Counted from the stretch's first letter, positions 34,015 to 46,044 are shown. The stretch is 64,000 nucleotides of DNA from Prescottella equi (GCF_002094305.1 NZ_LWTX01000002.1:310001-374000), one strand, 5' to 3'. A program made the numbers and translations. Notes: generated by a model not told the origin, from the sequence alone.

Positions 34015-34024
34015 GGGCGCCGCC

Positions 34025-34399
34025 TCAGTCGTCGACCAGGTCGGCGAAGTCCTGTTCGTTGCGCTCTGCCGCGCGGATGTAGAACCAGCCCGCCGCCAAC
34101 AGGATCGGCAGCGGGACGCTCACCGCGAGCAGCCACGGCAGACGGACTCCGAAGACCACGACATCGGCGACGTCGGGGAACACGAGCAGCAGGACGGGCA
34201 CCACCGCGAACAGCAACCCGACCGCCGCCGCGACCCGCGTGGCGAGGCTCAGCTGGGCCCGGACGAGCCCGCGGATCATCGCGTCGCCGATCTCCGTCTG
34301 CTCCTGCACTTCCACGCGGGTGCGCACCATCCGGGCGCCGCGCCGCTTCGCGAGCACCACCCGTTCGCGGGCAGGTGGAACGGCACCCGGCGACGTCAC
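34025..34399 (-). CDS. Small two-helix membrane partner of the symporter
   Basis: A 124-residue protein with a charged N-terminus (ERVVLAKRRGARMVRTRVEVQEQTEIGDAM) and two membrane helices (AAAVGLLFAVVPVLLLVFPDV and LPWLLAVSVPLPILLAAGWFYIR). It occupies the place that DUF485 has before ActP and probably plays a similar role. Its GTG start overlaps the stop of the response regulator gene (GTGA), so translation is coupled; the symporter starts ten bases after it ends. Confidence 0.8.
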   Translation of the reverse strand: MTSPGAVPPARERVVLAKRRGARMVRTRVEVQEQTEIGDAMIRGLVRAQLSLATRVAAAVGLLFAVVPVLLLVFPDVADVVVFGVRLPWLLAVSVPLPILLAAGWFYIRAAERNEQDFADLVDD

Positions 34400-35192
34400 C
34401 TCGACGTCCAGTTCTGACGCGGACCGCGGATGAGTTTGTCCTTCAGTTCCCGGGTGTGCCGACGACTCACCGGCAACTCCACCGACGGCGCGGTGCCCTG
34501 CGGACGCAGGCACACCACGAGCCCGGAGCCGACGCTGCGGATGCCGGTCACCTCGGCGAGCGACACGAGGTACGAGCGGTGTACCCGCAGGAACCCGGCA
34601 TCGGCCCAGCGACTCTCGAGCGACGAGATGGGGATGCGTACGAGGTGCGATCCGGTACCGGTGTGCAGGCGCGCGTAGTCGCCGTCGGCCTCCACCCACT
34701 TGACCGTCGACCGCGGCACCAGTGTCGTCACACCGCCGAGTTCGACGGGGATCACCTCGTCGGCCGACGAGTCGTCGTCGGCGTCGTCCTTCGCTCGGCG
34801 TCGACGCTCGACGATCCGGCGCACCGACTCCGCGAGCCGCTCCTCGCGCAGCGGCTTGAGCAGGTAGTCGACGGCACCGAGGTCGAACGCCGCGACGGCC
34901 CGGTCCTCGTGCGCGGTCACGAACACCACCGACGGCGGGTTCGCGAACTGAGTGAGGATCCCCGCCAGCTCCAGACCGTCGAGCCCGGGCATGTTGATGT
35001 CGAGGAAGACTGCATCGATGCCGCCGTCCCGCAGGATGCGCAGCGCGGTGGTGGCGTCTCCCGCGGTGAGGATCTCCCCGATCTCGTCGCGGGCACGGAG
35101 CAGAAAGCCAGCTCGTCGAGGGCAGGTCGCTCGTCGTCGACTGCCAGCACGGTCAGGAGGCCGTCAAAGGGCCGGTCAGAGATCTCGTTCAC
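34396..35192 (-). pseudogene. LytTR-family response regulator, interrupted by a one-base frameshift
   Basis: The first 30 codons read TVLAVDDERPALDELAF, the acidic pocket of a receiver domain. Then the frame is lost at about 35100-35108: the sequence needed for the expected LLRARDEIGEILTAG continuation is present but one base out of phase. Inserting a single C in the TTTCTG run restores a full ~265-residue protein. That would have the phosphoacceptor Asp in DINMPGLDGLELA, the receiver Lys in YLLKPL, and a C-terminal LytTR DNA-binding domain (VKWVEADGDYARLHT, FLRVHRSYLVSL). A recent inactivation or a base error are both possible. If real, no intact regulator partners the adjacent kinase. Confidence 0.85.
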
Positions 35193-35250
35193 AACGGATC
35201 CATCGTGCCATGTCGCGGGGACCCTCCGGACCGGACAGGCCGACGGCCCG

Positions 35251-36459
35251 TCAGGCCCGGATGCCGGGACGGAACTTGGGGACCCGCATGCTGACCTTGG
35301 TCCCGGCGCCGGGGGCCGTTTCCACCACCAGTCCGTAGTCGTTGCCGAATGCGGCGCGGAGCCGGTCGTCGACGTTCGCCAGGCCCACGTGCGCGGCCTC
35401 CGATGCGCTCGGCCCGCCGGTCCCGGACGCGACCGCGTCGAGTTCCCCCGAGCGGAGCAGTTCCGGGTCCATGCCCACGCCGTCGTCCTCGACGCTGATG
35501 ACGCAGTCCGGCCCGGCGTCGGACGCCACGATCGAGACGGTGCCGCCGGCCGACTTGCCGGACAGCCCGTGCCGGACCGCGTTCTCGACCAGCGGCTGCA
35601 GCGCGAGGAAGGGCAGCACGACGCTGAGCACCTCGGGCGCCACCTGGAGCCGCACCTGCAAGTTGTCCCCGAAGCGGGCCCGCTCGAGCGTCAGATAGCG
35701 GTCGATGTTGCGCAACTCGTCCGCCAGCACGGTGTACTCGCCGGCGGACCGGAACGAGTAGCGGGTGAAGTCGGCGAACTCGAGGACCAGTTCCCGCGCC
35801 CGTTCCGGGTCGGTGCGCACGAACGACGCGATCGTGCCGAGCGCGTTGTAGATGAAGTGCGGGCTGATCTGCGCCCGCAACGCCCGTACCTCGGCGCGGT
35901 CGAGCCGCGCACGGGACGAGTCGAGCTCGGCCAGCTCGAGCTGACCGCACGCGTACCGGGCGACCTCGGTGAGCGCGCCCAGCATCGCCGGCCCCGGTTC
36001 GGTGGTGGTGACGACGGCGAGCGCACCCACGACGCCGGTCCCCTCGATCAGCAGCGGTTGCGCGACGAGGGCTCGTACGTCGTGGTCACCGGCGCCGCGC
36101 TCGAGATCACCGTGGCCGACCAGGACGCGCCGGCCGTCGTCGATCGCGCGTCCGGCCACGGCCGTCACCTGTGCCGACAGCGCCTCGTGCGGTCCCGTCC
36201 ACGCCAGCAAACCGCCGTCCGGTCCCAGGATCGCGAGCGACTGTGCCCCGGTCAGCACCCGCAGATGCGGCGCCGCCTCCCGCGCCGACGTCTCGTCGAG
36301 GCCGCGGCGCAGCGGACGTGCGGCCAGCGACGCGGTGTGCAGTGTGTCGTGCACGGCGCGTTCGGCGGGCGTGGTGAGCACCCGGCGGGTCCGCATCGCG
36401 ACATAGGTCAGCGACACCGCGACCGCGACGACGATCGCGGTCCAGACGAGCGGGCTCAC
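35251..36459 (-). CDS. LytS-type sensor histidine kinase
   Basis: A 402-residue kinase. A single N-terminal membrane helix (LVWTAIVVAVAVSLTYVAM) is followed by a GAF-like sensor (about 75-190), then the His_kinase domain with the phosphoacceptor in SPHFIYNALGTI, and a HATPase domain (LQPLVENAVRHGL, VEDDGVGM, VGLANVDDRL). The short membrane part differs from multi-helix LytS/BtsS. The GTG overlaps the lipase stop (GTGA). It should phosphorylate the LytTR regulator encoded just after it. Confidence 0.92.
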   Translation of the reverse strand: MSPLVWTAIVVAVAVSLTYVAMRTRRVLTTPAERAVHDTLHTASLAARPLRRGLDETSAREAAPHLRVLTGAQSLAILGPDGGLLAWTGPHEALSAQVTAVAGRAIDDGRRVLVGHGDLERGAGDHDVRALVAQPLLIEGTGVVGALAVVTTTEPGPAMLGALTEVARYACGQLELAELDSSRARLDRAEVRALRAQISPHFIYNALGTIASFVRTDPERARELVLEFADFTRYSFRSAGEYTVLADELRNIDRYLTLERARFGDNLQVRLQVAPEVLSVVLPFLALQPLVENAVRHGLSGKSAGGTVSIVASDAGPDCVISVEDDGVGMDPELLRSGELDAVASGTGGPSASEAAHVGLANVDDRLRAAFGNDYGLVVETAPGAGTKVSMRVPKFRPGIRA

Positions 36460-37649
36460 CGTGGTGCCTGCCCCGCGCACGTGGAGCTCGCGGAGACCCC
36501 GGCGAACCGGTCCGAGATCCACTCCACGGCACCGGGCAGTGCCTTCGCGTCGGCGTGCACGTCGTCGGGGCGATAACGCAGTTCGACGACGTCACCCTGC
36601 CCGCACGCACGGCCCACGGCCGCGGTGGTCCAGTCGGGGCGGATCAGGTTGTCCCGCCCGGCGACCACCACGAGCAGCGGACCGGACGCCTGCTGCTGCG
36701 GCAGAGCGTCCGCGGTGAGCCACTCGCGCATCCGCGCGACGTCTTCGTCGCTGCGCGGCAACGTGTCCGCCGGCGTGAGATTCAACGCGACCGACAGCTT
36801 GCGCGACGCGAGGGCACCCGTGCACGACCGGATCACGTCACGGTTGTCGGCGAGCGGACCGCGGATGTAGGCACTGGCATCCAGGTCGGGATGCGAGACC
36901 GCGAGACCGTCGAGCAGCATGGGCAGGAAGATCTGTTGCGGAACATCGAGATTCGGTGGGCCGTCCGACACGATGGGGCTGAGGTCTGCGGGCGGCGACA
37001 GGCTGGCGGCTCCGACGAACTCGAGGCCGTCGCCGTACCGACCGGCGCGTTCGGCGGCCGCCCACGCCGCCTGGCCGCCCTGCGACACCCCGATCGCCGC
37101 CCAGCGGGTCGACGCATCGGGCACGAGGGTGCGCGCGGCACGGACCGCGTCGATCAGGTTGTAGCCCGCGGTGATCGGTTCGAGGTAGGGGTGCGGGCCG
37201 TCGGTGCCGAGGCCCTCGTAGTCGGTGACCGCGACGACGTAGCCGCGGGCCAGCAGGTCACGCACCAGCCCGGCCGAACCCAGCAGGTTGCCGTGCCGCG
37301 ACGGCGCACAGTCGTCGAGCAGTCCGGTGGTGGGGTGGCCGACGGTGACGACCGGCCACCCGCCCGCAGGCGCCCGACCGGGCGGCACGAACACCGTGCC
37401 CGACACCTCGGTGCCGCGCCCGTCGATGCCGGACGTCGACCGGTACAGGATCTTCTGCCCCGACAGTCCTTCGCCGGTGAACGGTTCCGCGGAGGTCACC
37501 ACGCCGCGCTCGGCGGGGTCGGGCGCCGCCACGGCTTGCGAGGTCTGCGTAGCAGTTGTCCGCGGCGTCCGGTCGTCGGCCGTGGCGGAGCAGCCCACCA
37601 ACGCGGCCGCGCACAGCAGCACCGCGAGCAACGCACCGGTTCGAGTCAC
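36456..37649 (-). CDS. Secreted lipase/esterase lipoprotein (secretory lipase family)
   Basis: A 397-residue alpha/beta hydrolase with a lipoprotein signal (LLAVLLCAAALVGCSA, lipobox LVGC). The Ser is in GVSQGG, the Asp in AGRDNLI and the His in DDVHADAK, as in the LIP family of secretory lipases; a cap is formed by the segment after ASLSPPADLSP. It would release fatty or short-chain acids outside the cell. Overlap with the kinase gene suggests that hydrolysis, sensing and uptake of the product are linked. Confidence 0.88.
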   Translation of the reverse strand: MTRTGALLAVLLCAAALVGCSATADDRTPRTTATQTSQAVAAPDPAERGVVTSAEPFTGEGLSGQKILYRSTSGIDGRGTEVSGTVFVPPGRAPAGGWPVVTVGHPTTGLLDDCAPSRHGNLLGSAGLVRDLLARGYVVAVTDYEGLGTDGPHPYLEPITAGYNLIDAVRAARTLVPDASTRWAAIGVSQGGQAAWAAAERAGRYGDGLEFVGAASLSPPADLSPIVSDGPPNLDVPQQIFLPMLLDGLAVSHPDLDASAYIRGPLADNRDVIRSCTGALASRKLSVALNLTPADTLPRSDEDVARMREWLTADALPQQQASGPLLVVVAGRDNLIRPDWTTAAVGRACGQGDVVELRYRPDDVHADAKALPGAVEWISDRFAGVSASSTCAGQAPR

Positions 37650-37678
37650 GGATCGATTGTGCCCGTCACGACCCCGAC

Positions 37679-39316
37679 TCAGCCACGACGACGCCGCACC
37701 CGCTGTTCGGCGGCCGCTTCCTCGATGTCGCGGGACTCCAGTTCGGCGCGCAGCACCTCGTCGTCGAGCACACCCTCGTCACGGGCGGCGATCAGCGCCG
37801 TGCGCTGAGTCTGCAGGACCCGGCGCCGCACCGAGTCGAACAGCGCACCCGCCTGCTTCAACGTGAGGTCGTTGCCGTCGTCGTCGCCCTCTGCCTCCTC
37901 CACCTGAGCCTGCGCGCGGACCGACATCCGCACCCGGTCGAGCGCGCGCACGAACTGCTCCGGGTCGGCGCCGGCGGGCGGGTCGGCCGCCACCTCGGCG
38001 AGCGCCCGGTCCGCGGCGTCCGCGGCGATCCGGCGGGCGAGCAGCGTCTGCTGGTGGGCCCGCTCGAGTTCGGCGGGATCGGCGACGTCGAGTCGGCGGA
38101 TCATGAACGGGATGGTGGCGCCCTGGATCAGCAGCGTGCCGACCGCGACCACGAACGCGATCGCCTGGATGACGCCGCGTCCGGGGAACGGATCACCGGC
38201 CGCGGTGAGCACCGGGATACCGCCCGCCGCGGCGAGGGTGACGACTCCGCGCATGCCCGCCCACGACACCACCAGTTTCTGACGCCAGTTCAGGGTCGGC
38301 CCGGTGGACCCGGTGCGACGCGGGGCGAACCGCAGGTGCGTCGGACCCCAGTTGAGGAACACCCAGATCGGCCGGACCAGGATCACGACCGCCAACACCG
38401 CGAATCCGTAGGCGAAGATGTGGTGGACCGGCAGTCCCTCGTCCGCGACGTCCTCGATCACGAACTTCAACTGCAGTCCCATGTACGCGAACACGAACAT
38501 CTCGAGCAGCAGGTCGAGGGTCGTCCACAGCGACCGTTCCTGTAGCCGGGTGGGAATCGAGACGTTGGTCGCGTGATGGCCCATCACGAATCCGGCGACG
38601 ACGACCGCGAGCACGCCCGAGGTGTCGAGCGACTCCGCCGCGAGGTATGCGGCGAACGGCAGCACCAGCCCCAGAACGGTTTCGAGTGGCGAGTCGTACA
38701 TGCGGGCCCGCACCCAGCGCACGACCGTGGCCATCACGACACCGACGCCCACGCCGCCGGCCACCTCGTACAGGAAGAACAGCACCGGCTGCTCGACGAC
38801 GACCCGGGTGCCCGCGACGGCGGCGACGCTCACCGTGAACAGGGTGAGCGCGGTCGCGTCGTTGAGCAGTCCCTCACCGGTGAGGATCGCCAGGACGCGT
38901 TTGGGCAACCCGAGTTTTCGGCCCACACTGACCGCGCTGACGGCATCCGTCGGGGAGACCACCGCGCCGAGGACGAGCGCGGCACCGAGCGTGAACTCGG
39001 GCACCAGCCAGTTCGCGAAGAACCCGACGGCGAACGCCGTCACCAGCACCAGCCCGACGCCGAGACGGAGGATCGAGGCGAAGTTGCGGCGCAGGCTGGC
39101 CATCGAGAAATCGAGCGCCGCCGAGTACAGCAGTGGCGGCAACACGACACCGAGGATGATCTCGGGATCGAGTTCGAGCCGCGGCATCCCCGGAATGAAG
39201 GACGCCGCCGACCCGAACGCGACGAGCACGAGCGGAACCTGCAGGTCCCGCCGCTTCGCCAGGCTCGTCACCGCGATGGCGACGATCATGACGAGCAGTA
39301 CGAGTGTCAGATGCAC
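37679..39316 (-). CDS. CPA1-family Na+/H+ antiporter
   Basis: A 545-residue antiporter with about 12 helices and a ~140-residue cytoplasmic tail. The ion-binding ND pair is in GEGLLNDATAL, preceded by the SPTDAVSAV motif; GMRGVVTLAAA is the late conserved segment. It exchanges Na+ or K+ for protons. The tail (charged, EEAEGDDDGNDL) probably regulates activity. The GTG start has no strong ribosome site. Only 29 bases separate it from the lipase gene, so it may head the sensor-symporter operon and supply the Na+ gradient used by that symporter. Confidence 0.92.
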   Translation of the reverse strand: MHLTLVLLVMIVAIAVTSLAKRRDLQVPLVLVAFGSAASFIPGMPRLELDPEIILGVVLPPLLYSAALDFSMASLRRNFASILRLGVGLVLVTAFAVGFFANWLVPEFTLGAALVLGAVVSPTDAVSAVSVGRKLGLPKRVLAILTGEGLLNDATALTLFTVSVAAVAGTRVVVEQPVLFFLYEVAGGVGVGVVMATVVRWVRARMYDSPLETVLGLVLPFAAYLAAESLDTSGVLAVVVAGFVMGHHATNVSIPTRLQERSLWTTLDLLLEMFVFAYMGLQLKFVIEDVADEGLPVHHIFAYGFAVLAVVILVRPIWVFLNWGPTHLRFAPRRTGSTGPTLNWRQKLVVSWAGMRGVVTLAAAGGIPVLTAAGDPFPGRGVIQAIAFVVAVGTLLIQGATIPFMIRRLDVADPAELERAHQQTLLARRIAADAADRALAEVAADPPAGADPEQFVRALDRVRMSVRAQAQVEEAEGDDDGNDLTLKQAGALFDSVRRRVLQTQRTALIAARDEGVLDDEVLRAELESRDIEEAAAEQRVRRRRG

Positions 39317-39366
39317 CCGTCGATTGTGCAGCCGACTACACCGAGACGGTCAGCCGACTCACACGG

Positions 39367-39558
39367 CTACTCCTTCGGCGGCACGACCTTCTTGGCAGCC
39401 TCGGCCGCCTTGTCGATCTTGTCGCTGTACTTGCCGCCGGTCTTGTCGTCGGCGAGGTCCGCAGCCTTGTCGATGACGCCCTGCACCTTGTCGGAGTGCT
39501 CGGCGGCGAGTTCCTGACCCTTGTTGACCAGGCCCTTGACTGAATCCATGAATCCCAT
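39367..39558 (-). CDS. Rv0909/MT0933-like antitoxin
   Basis: A 63-residue Lys/Asp/Ala-rich helical protein (GFMDSVKGLVNKGQELAAEHSDKVQGV, then DKTGGKYSDKIDKAAEAAKKV). It matches the MT0933-like antitoxin family, whose M. tuberculosis member Rv0909 neutralises the SRPBCC toxin Rv0910. Here no toxin gene follows; an Rv0910-like gene lies some 12 kb to the left. Its position near ctpE, as in Mycobacterium, indicates ancestral placement. The ATG is chosen because only this part shows family similarity. Confidence 0.85.
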   Translation of the reverse strand: MGFMDSVKGLVNKGQELAAEHSDKVQGVIDKAADLADDKTGGKYSDKIDKAAEAAKKVVPPKE

Positions 39559-39598
39559 GGACACATTCTCCCCCAAATCACGCGGGGAGACCGGTGCG

Positions 39599-40285
39599 TC
39601 AGGCCGGGCCGGGGACGGGCAGCGCACTCGAACCGTCGGCAGCCCGCGCCCACCGCGGCAGGATGAAGACGCCCTCCGCCTCGACGCAGACACCGTCGGG
39701 ACCGGCCAGGTGTCCGGTGACGAACGTCTTGACCCCCTCGATGCGGTCCACGCACGCCTCGAGGTGCAGCTTCCCGAGCGGGGTGGGCTTGCGGTAGCGG
39801 AGTGTCAGTGTGCCGGTCATACCGGGCGCGCCGCCGTGCTCGGCGGCCTCGCCGAGCACCTGGTCGAGCAGCAGCGCCGAGATGCCGCCGTGCGTGAGCC
39901 CGGCCGGCCCCTCGTACTGCATCCCCAGTTCGACGTCCGCCCACACGCGCCCGTCCGGTTCCCGCTGGATCCGCAGCGGCGGCGCCACCGCGTTGCGCAG
40001 CCCGACCACGGCGTTCCCCCATGCCCGCCGGTTGCCCGCCGCGTTCCACCGGACCCCGTACGGCTGCGGGCGGGTCCTTTTGGACAGCAGCGCCTTCGCG
40101 GCCTCGAGGTGTTCCCGCGCCTGCCGGATGTCGTCGTCGTCGGACTCGGTCGACAGCGCGAGTTCGACCAGGTCCCGGACGCTCCCGGTGAGGTCGCCGT
40201 AGAACTCCGCCTCCCGCGCGATCTCCTCGTCCGTCAGGTCCTCGAAGACGTACAGACCCTGCTTGCTGTCGACCGATTCCGTCAC
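39599..40285 (-). CDS. PaaI-type hot-dog thioesterase
   Basis: A 228-residue protein with a helical N-terminal extension (~1-85) and a C-terminal PaaI/YbgC hot-dog fold. The signature YEGPAGLTHGGISALLLDQVLGEAA contains the HGG segment and the catalytic-region Asp of acyl-CoA thioesterases. The extension is longer than in simple PaaI and recalls mycobacterial proteins of the same build. A GTG is preferred over the adjacent TTG because it has GAGG at better spacing. Confidence 0.87.
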   Translation of the reverse strand: MTESVDSKQGLYVFEDLTDEEIAREAEFYGDLTGSVRDLVELALSTESDDDDIRQAREHLEAAKALLSKRTRPQPYGVRWNAAGNRRAWGNAVVGLRNAVAPPLRIQREPDGRVWADVELGMQYEGPAGLTHGGISALLLDQVLGEAAEHGGAPGMTGTLTLRYRKPTPLGKLHLEACVDRIEGVKTFVTGHLAGPDGVCVEAEGVFILPRWARAADGSSALPVPGPA

Positions 40286-40313
40286 CAACGCCTCATTCCC
40301 GCATGCAATCGAT

Positions 40314-40326
40314 GTGCATCATGCAC
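40314..40326. promoter_or_regulatory. Palindrome between thioesterase and TetR genes
   Basis: GTGCAT-C-ATGCAC lies 28 bases before the thioesterase start, in a short AT-richer stretch with the related GCATGCAATC nearby. It could bind the TetR protein encoded next to it. Confidence 0.4.
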
Positions 40327-40353
40327 GTGACGTGGACAATACCGAGGGCTGCG

Positions 40354-41004
40354 TCACACCATCTCGGCGCACCAGCGTGCGGAGCTGGCCGACGGGATCC
40401 GGTCGTGGCGGCCGGCGGGAACGATGCTCGGGAGCAGCACCTGCCACATCTCGTCGACGCGCCCGTCGAGATCGGAGAACCAGGTGCGCACCCGCGATAC
40501 CAACTGGGCCCCGGTGATCGCACCGATGAGGTGGCGTCCGAGGACCGCGGGGGCCACCCGGTCGCTGATGTCGCCCTGCTCGACGGCCCGCGCCGCCAGA
40601 CGCGTCGCCCAGTCCGTCCACGGCTGGAACGGGTCCGTCGGTGCGTCACCGAGAGCATCGGTCACACCGAGTTCCACGGTGAGGCGGATCCCGGCACGTA
40701 CGAGGGGGTTACTCGTCTGGCGCGCCATCTCGTGGCACAGCATCACCATCTGCTCGAGCGCCGACGCATCGGTGGCCGCGATGGCCTCGATCGAACGTTC
40801 GGCAAGGCGGTGCTGCTCACGGATGATGTGCCGGGCCAGGCCGTCCTTGGATCCGAAGTGGAAGTAGAGCGCACCCTTGGTGATTCGGGCGCTCTCCACG
40901 ATCTCCTCGACCCGCGCGCCGTAGTAGCCGACGCGGTCGAAGACCTCCGATGCCCGGAGCACGATGAGCTGTCGGGTCGCGACGGCACGCGCCTGTCGTG
41001 CCAC
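40354..41004 (-). CDS. TetR regulator of the gamma-butyrolactone receptor (ScbR/ArpA) type
   Basis: A 216-residue regulator. The N-terminal helix-turn-helix has the pattern of autoregulator receptors: RQLIVLRASEVFDRVGYYGARVEEIVESARITKGALYFHFGSKDGLA followed by EQ (REQHRLAE). The effector domain keeps VRAGIRLTVE and a Trp after PFQP (PFQPWTDW), equivalent to the ligand-contacting Trp of ArpA/CprB. No butyrolactone synthase gene (AfsA type) is in the window, so it may sense another lactone or be an orphan receptor. Likely targets are itself and the thioesterase. Confidence 0.83.
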   Translation of the reverse strand: MARQARAVATRQLIVLRASEVFDRVGYYGARVEEIVESARITKGALYFHFGSKDGLARHIIREQHRLAERSIEAIAATDASALEQMVMLCHEMARQTSNPLVRAGIRLTVELGVTDALGDAPTDPFQPWTDWATRLAARAVEQGDISDRVAPAVLGRHLIGAITGAQLVSRVRTWFSDLDGRVDEMWQVLLPSIVPAGRHDRIPSASSARWCAEMV

Positions 41005-41111
41005 TGCCTACCTCCACAGAGTCCCCGGGGAGCCGACGGGTGATCGGTCGCTCGGGACCGTACCACTCGACACGTGTCCATGCACCTGCCCACCCCGCGG
41101 GGCGTGGGCGG

Positions 41112-43577
<2,466 letters not shown>

Positions 43578-43656
43578 GACACGAAGGCTATTCCAACTGC
43601 CCGGCGACACGACGGAAGGTCCGCGGTCCTGCCGCGTTCGGGGGCATGCTGGGCCC

Positions 43657-46035
43657 ATGACGATGCGCGAGCAGGTGTCACTCACGTCCGGCGCCGACTT
43701 CTGGCACACGCACACTCCGCCGGTCCCGGGATTGCCGGCGATCATGCTCACGGACGGCCCGCACGGCGTCCGGAAACAGGCGGCGACCGCAGCCGGTTAC
43801 TCCCCGGAGTCCGTGCCCGCGACGTGCTTCCCAACCGCGTCCGCGCTCGCGGCCACGTGGGACGTCGAACTGCTCGAGGAGGTGGGCGTCGCGCTCGGCA
43901 CCGAGGCGCGCACCGAGGGCGTGAGCGTGCTGCTGGGCCCGGGCGCCAACATCAAGCGCAGCGCGCTGTGCGGGCGGAACTTCGAGTACTTCTCGGAGGA
44001 TCCCTTCCTGTCGTCCCGCATGGCGGCGGCCTGGATCCTCGGCGTCCAGTCCACCGGCGTCGGGGCGTCGCTCAAGCACTTCGCGGTCAACAACCAGGAG
44101 TTCCGGCGCTACAGCGTCGACGCCGTCGTCGACGCCCGCGCGCTGCGGGAGATCTACCTCGCCGGCTTCGAGCACGCCGTGGTCGACGCCCGTCCCGCCA
44201 CCGTGATGGCCGCGTACAACCGGGTCGGCGGCACCCATTGCGCCGAGAACCGCTGGTTGCTCACCGACGTCCTGCGCGAGCAGTGGGGGTTCGACGGACT
44301 GGTGGTCTCCGACTGGGGCGCGGTCACTCGGCGCTCGCGCTGCCTGGCGGCGGGCCTCGACCTCGAGATGCCCGGCTACGGTGGGCTCGGCGACGACGAC
44401 GTGCTCGCGGCGGTGGGCGCCGGGAAACTGGATCCGGCTGCCGTGGCCCGCGCCGCCGAGTCCGTGACGCGCCTGATCGAACGGACCGAGGCCGCCCGGA
44501 CCGCCGCTCCCGGGTACGACGAGGCCGCACACCACGCGCTCGCGCGGCGCGCGGCCGAGGCGGGCACCGTGCTGCTGCGGAACGACGGCGTCCTGCCGTT
44601 GGCCGCGGCGCAGGTCGCGATCGTCGGCGAGTTCGCGAAGCAGCCGCGATACCAGGGCGCGGGCAGTTCCGGCATCACCCCGCACCGTCTCGACGATGCG
44701 TGGACCGATCTCGTCGAACATCTCGGCGCCGAACGGCTCACCTACGCCCCGGGCTACCGGCGTGCGTCGGGACGGACCGACGCGGCGCTGCTCGACGAGG
44801 CGCGAGCTGTCGCGCGGGACACCGACGTCACGGTGGTGTTCGCGGGGCTGCCCGACAGTTACGAGACCGAGGGTGTCGACCGTGCGGACCTGAAGCTGCC
44901 GGAGGGCCACGACGCGCTGATCGCCGCGGTCGCCGAGGTGTGCCCGCGGGTGGTGGTGGTGCTCGCCAACGGGGCGCCGGTGACGATGCCGTGGCACGAC
45001 GACGTGGCCGCGATCGTCGAGTGCTATCTGGGCGGGCAGGCCGCGGGCAGCGCGATCGCCCGGATTCTCACCGGCGACGCCGAGCCGGGCGGGCGGCTCG
45101 CGGAGACGTTCCCGCTGCACACGTCGGACAACCCGGTGCACGTGTGGCCCGCCGGGCCGTCGGTGGTGGAGTACCGCGAGAGCATCTACGTCGGCTACCG
45201 CTACTACGACGCCGCCGAACTCGACGTCCGGTACCCGTTCGGGCACGGGCTGAGCTACACGTCGTTCGCGTGGACCGAACTCGAAGTCGCCGACGTGTTC
45301 GACAGCACCTCCGAAGACATCGAGCAGCGCCTCGACGTCTCGGTGCGCGTCACCAACACCGGCGACCGTCCCGGCAGCGAGGTCGTGCAGGTCTACGTGC
45401 GGGATGTCGAATCCACGGTGTTCCGGCCCGACCAGGAACTGGCAGCCTTCGCGAAGGTGTTCCTGGCGCCCGGGGAATCCCGACGCGTCACGCTTCACGT
45501 GGACCGTCGAGCGTTCTCGTTCTGGGACACCACGATCGACGACTGGTCGATCGAATCGGGAGACTTCGAGATCCGGGTCGGAGCATCGTCACGCGACATC
45601 CGGCAGTCGGCGACGGTGACCCTCACGTCGGACCGGTCCGGTTTCGACGCCGGGCCACTCGCCTACCACGGTTCACCGGTCTTCGAACGCGCTGCCTTCG
45701 CGGAGCTGTACGGAAAACCACTACCCGACAACGTTGTCGACGCACCACGCCATTACAGCGTCGACACCCCTCTCGCGGACATCCGGCACCCGGCCGCCGC
45801 GCTGCTGACACGAGCGATGCGGCGCAAGGTCGCGGCGACGGCGCCCGCGCTCGACGAGGACGATCCGCTGTCGCGGCTGATCGAGCGATCGCTGCAGGAG
45901 TTGCCGCCGCGGATGCTGCCGATGCTCACGCAGGGTGGAGTCACTCCCGCGGCGGCGCAGGCGTTCGTCGACATCTGCAACGGGCACACCGTCCGCGGCG
46001 GGTGGGCCCTGGTGGCGGCGCTGCGACGGAAGTGA
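43657..46035 (+). CDS. GH3 beta-glycosidase
   Basis: A 792-residue family 3 glycoside hydrolase: barrel domain (~10-290), alpha/beta sandwich (~310-520) and a C-terminal fibronectin-III-like domain (about 560-690), then an unassigned helical tail of ~100 residues. The nucleophile Asp is in LVVSDWGA; substrate-site motifs [11 protein letters not shown] and KHFAVNNQE are intact. No signal peptide is present, so it acts in the cytoplasm on imported beta-glucosides or xylosides. No sugar transporter is adjacent. Insertion between ctpE and the Rv0906-like gene breaks mycobacterial synteny. Confidence 0.92.
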   Translation: MTMREQVSLTSGADFWHTHTPPVPGLPAIMLTDGPHGVRKQAATAAGYSPESVPATCFPTASALAATWDVELLEEVGVALGTEARTEGVSVLLGPGANIKRSALCGRNFEYFSEDPFLSSRMAAAWILGVQSTGVGASLKHFAVNNQEFRRYSVDAVVDARALREIYLAGFEHAVVDARPATVMAAYNRVGGTHCAENRWLLTDVLREQWGFDGLVVSDWGAVTRRSRCLAAGLDLEMPGYGGLGDDDVLAAVGAGKLDPAAVARAAESVTRLIERTEAARTAAPGYDEAAHHALARRAAEAGTVLLRNDGVLPLAAAQVAIVGEFAKQPRYQGAGSSGITPHRLDDAWTDLVEHLGAERLTYAPGYRRASGRTDAALLDEARAVARDTDVTVVFAGLPDSYETEGVDRADLKLPEGHDALIAAVAEVCPRVVVVLANGAPVTMPWHDDVAAIVECYLGGQAAGSAIARILTGDAEPGGRLAETFPLHTSDNPVHVWPAGPSVVEYRESIYVGYRYYDAAELDVRYPFGHGLSYTSFAWTELEVADVFDSTSEDIEQRLDVSVRVTNTGDRPGSEVVQVYVRDVESTVFRPDQELAAFAKVFLAPGESRRVTLHVDRRAFSFWDTTIDDWSIESGDFEIRVGASSRDIRQSATVTLTSDRSGFDAGPLAYHGSPVFERAAFAELYGKPLPDNVVDAPRHYSVDTPLADIRHPAAALLTRAMRRKVAATAPALDEDDPLSRLIERSLQELPPRMLPMLTQGGVTPAAAQAFVDICNGHTVRGGWALVAALRRK

Positions 46036-46044
46036 GTGCGCCGC

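Noticed and set aside
33223-36576. Long plus-strand open frame opposite the symporter, regulator and kinase genes
   Set aside because: Same GC artefact; the minus strand carries recognisable families with overlapping starts and stops.
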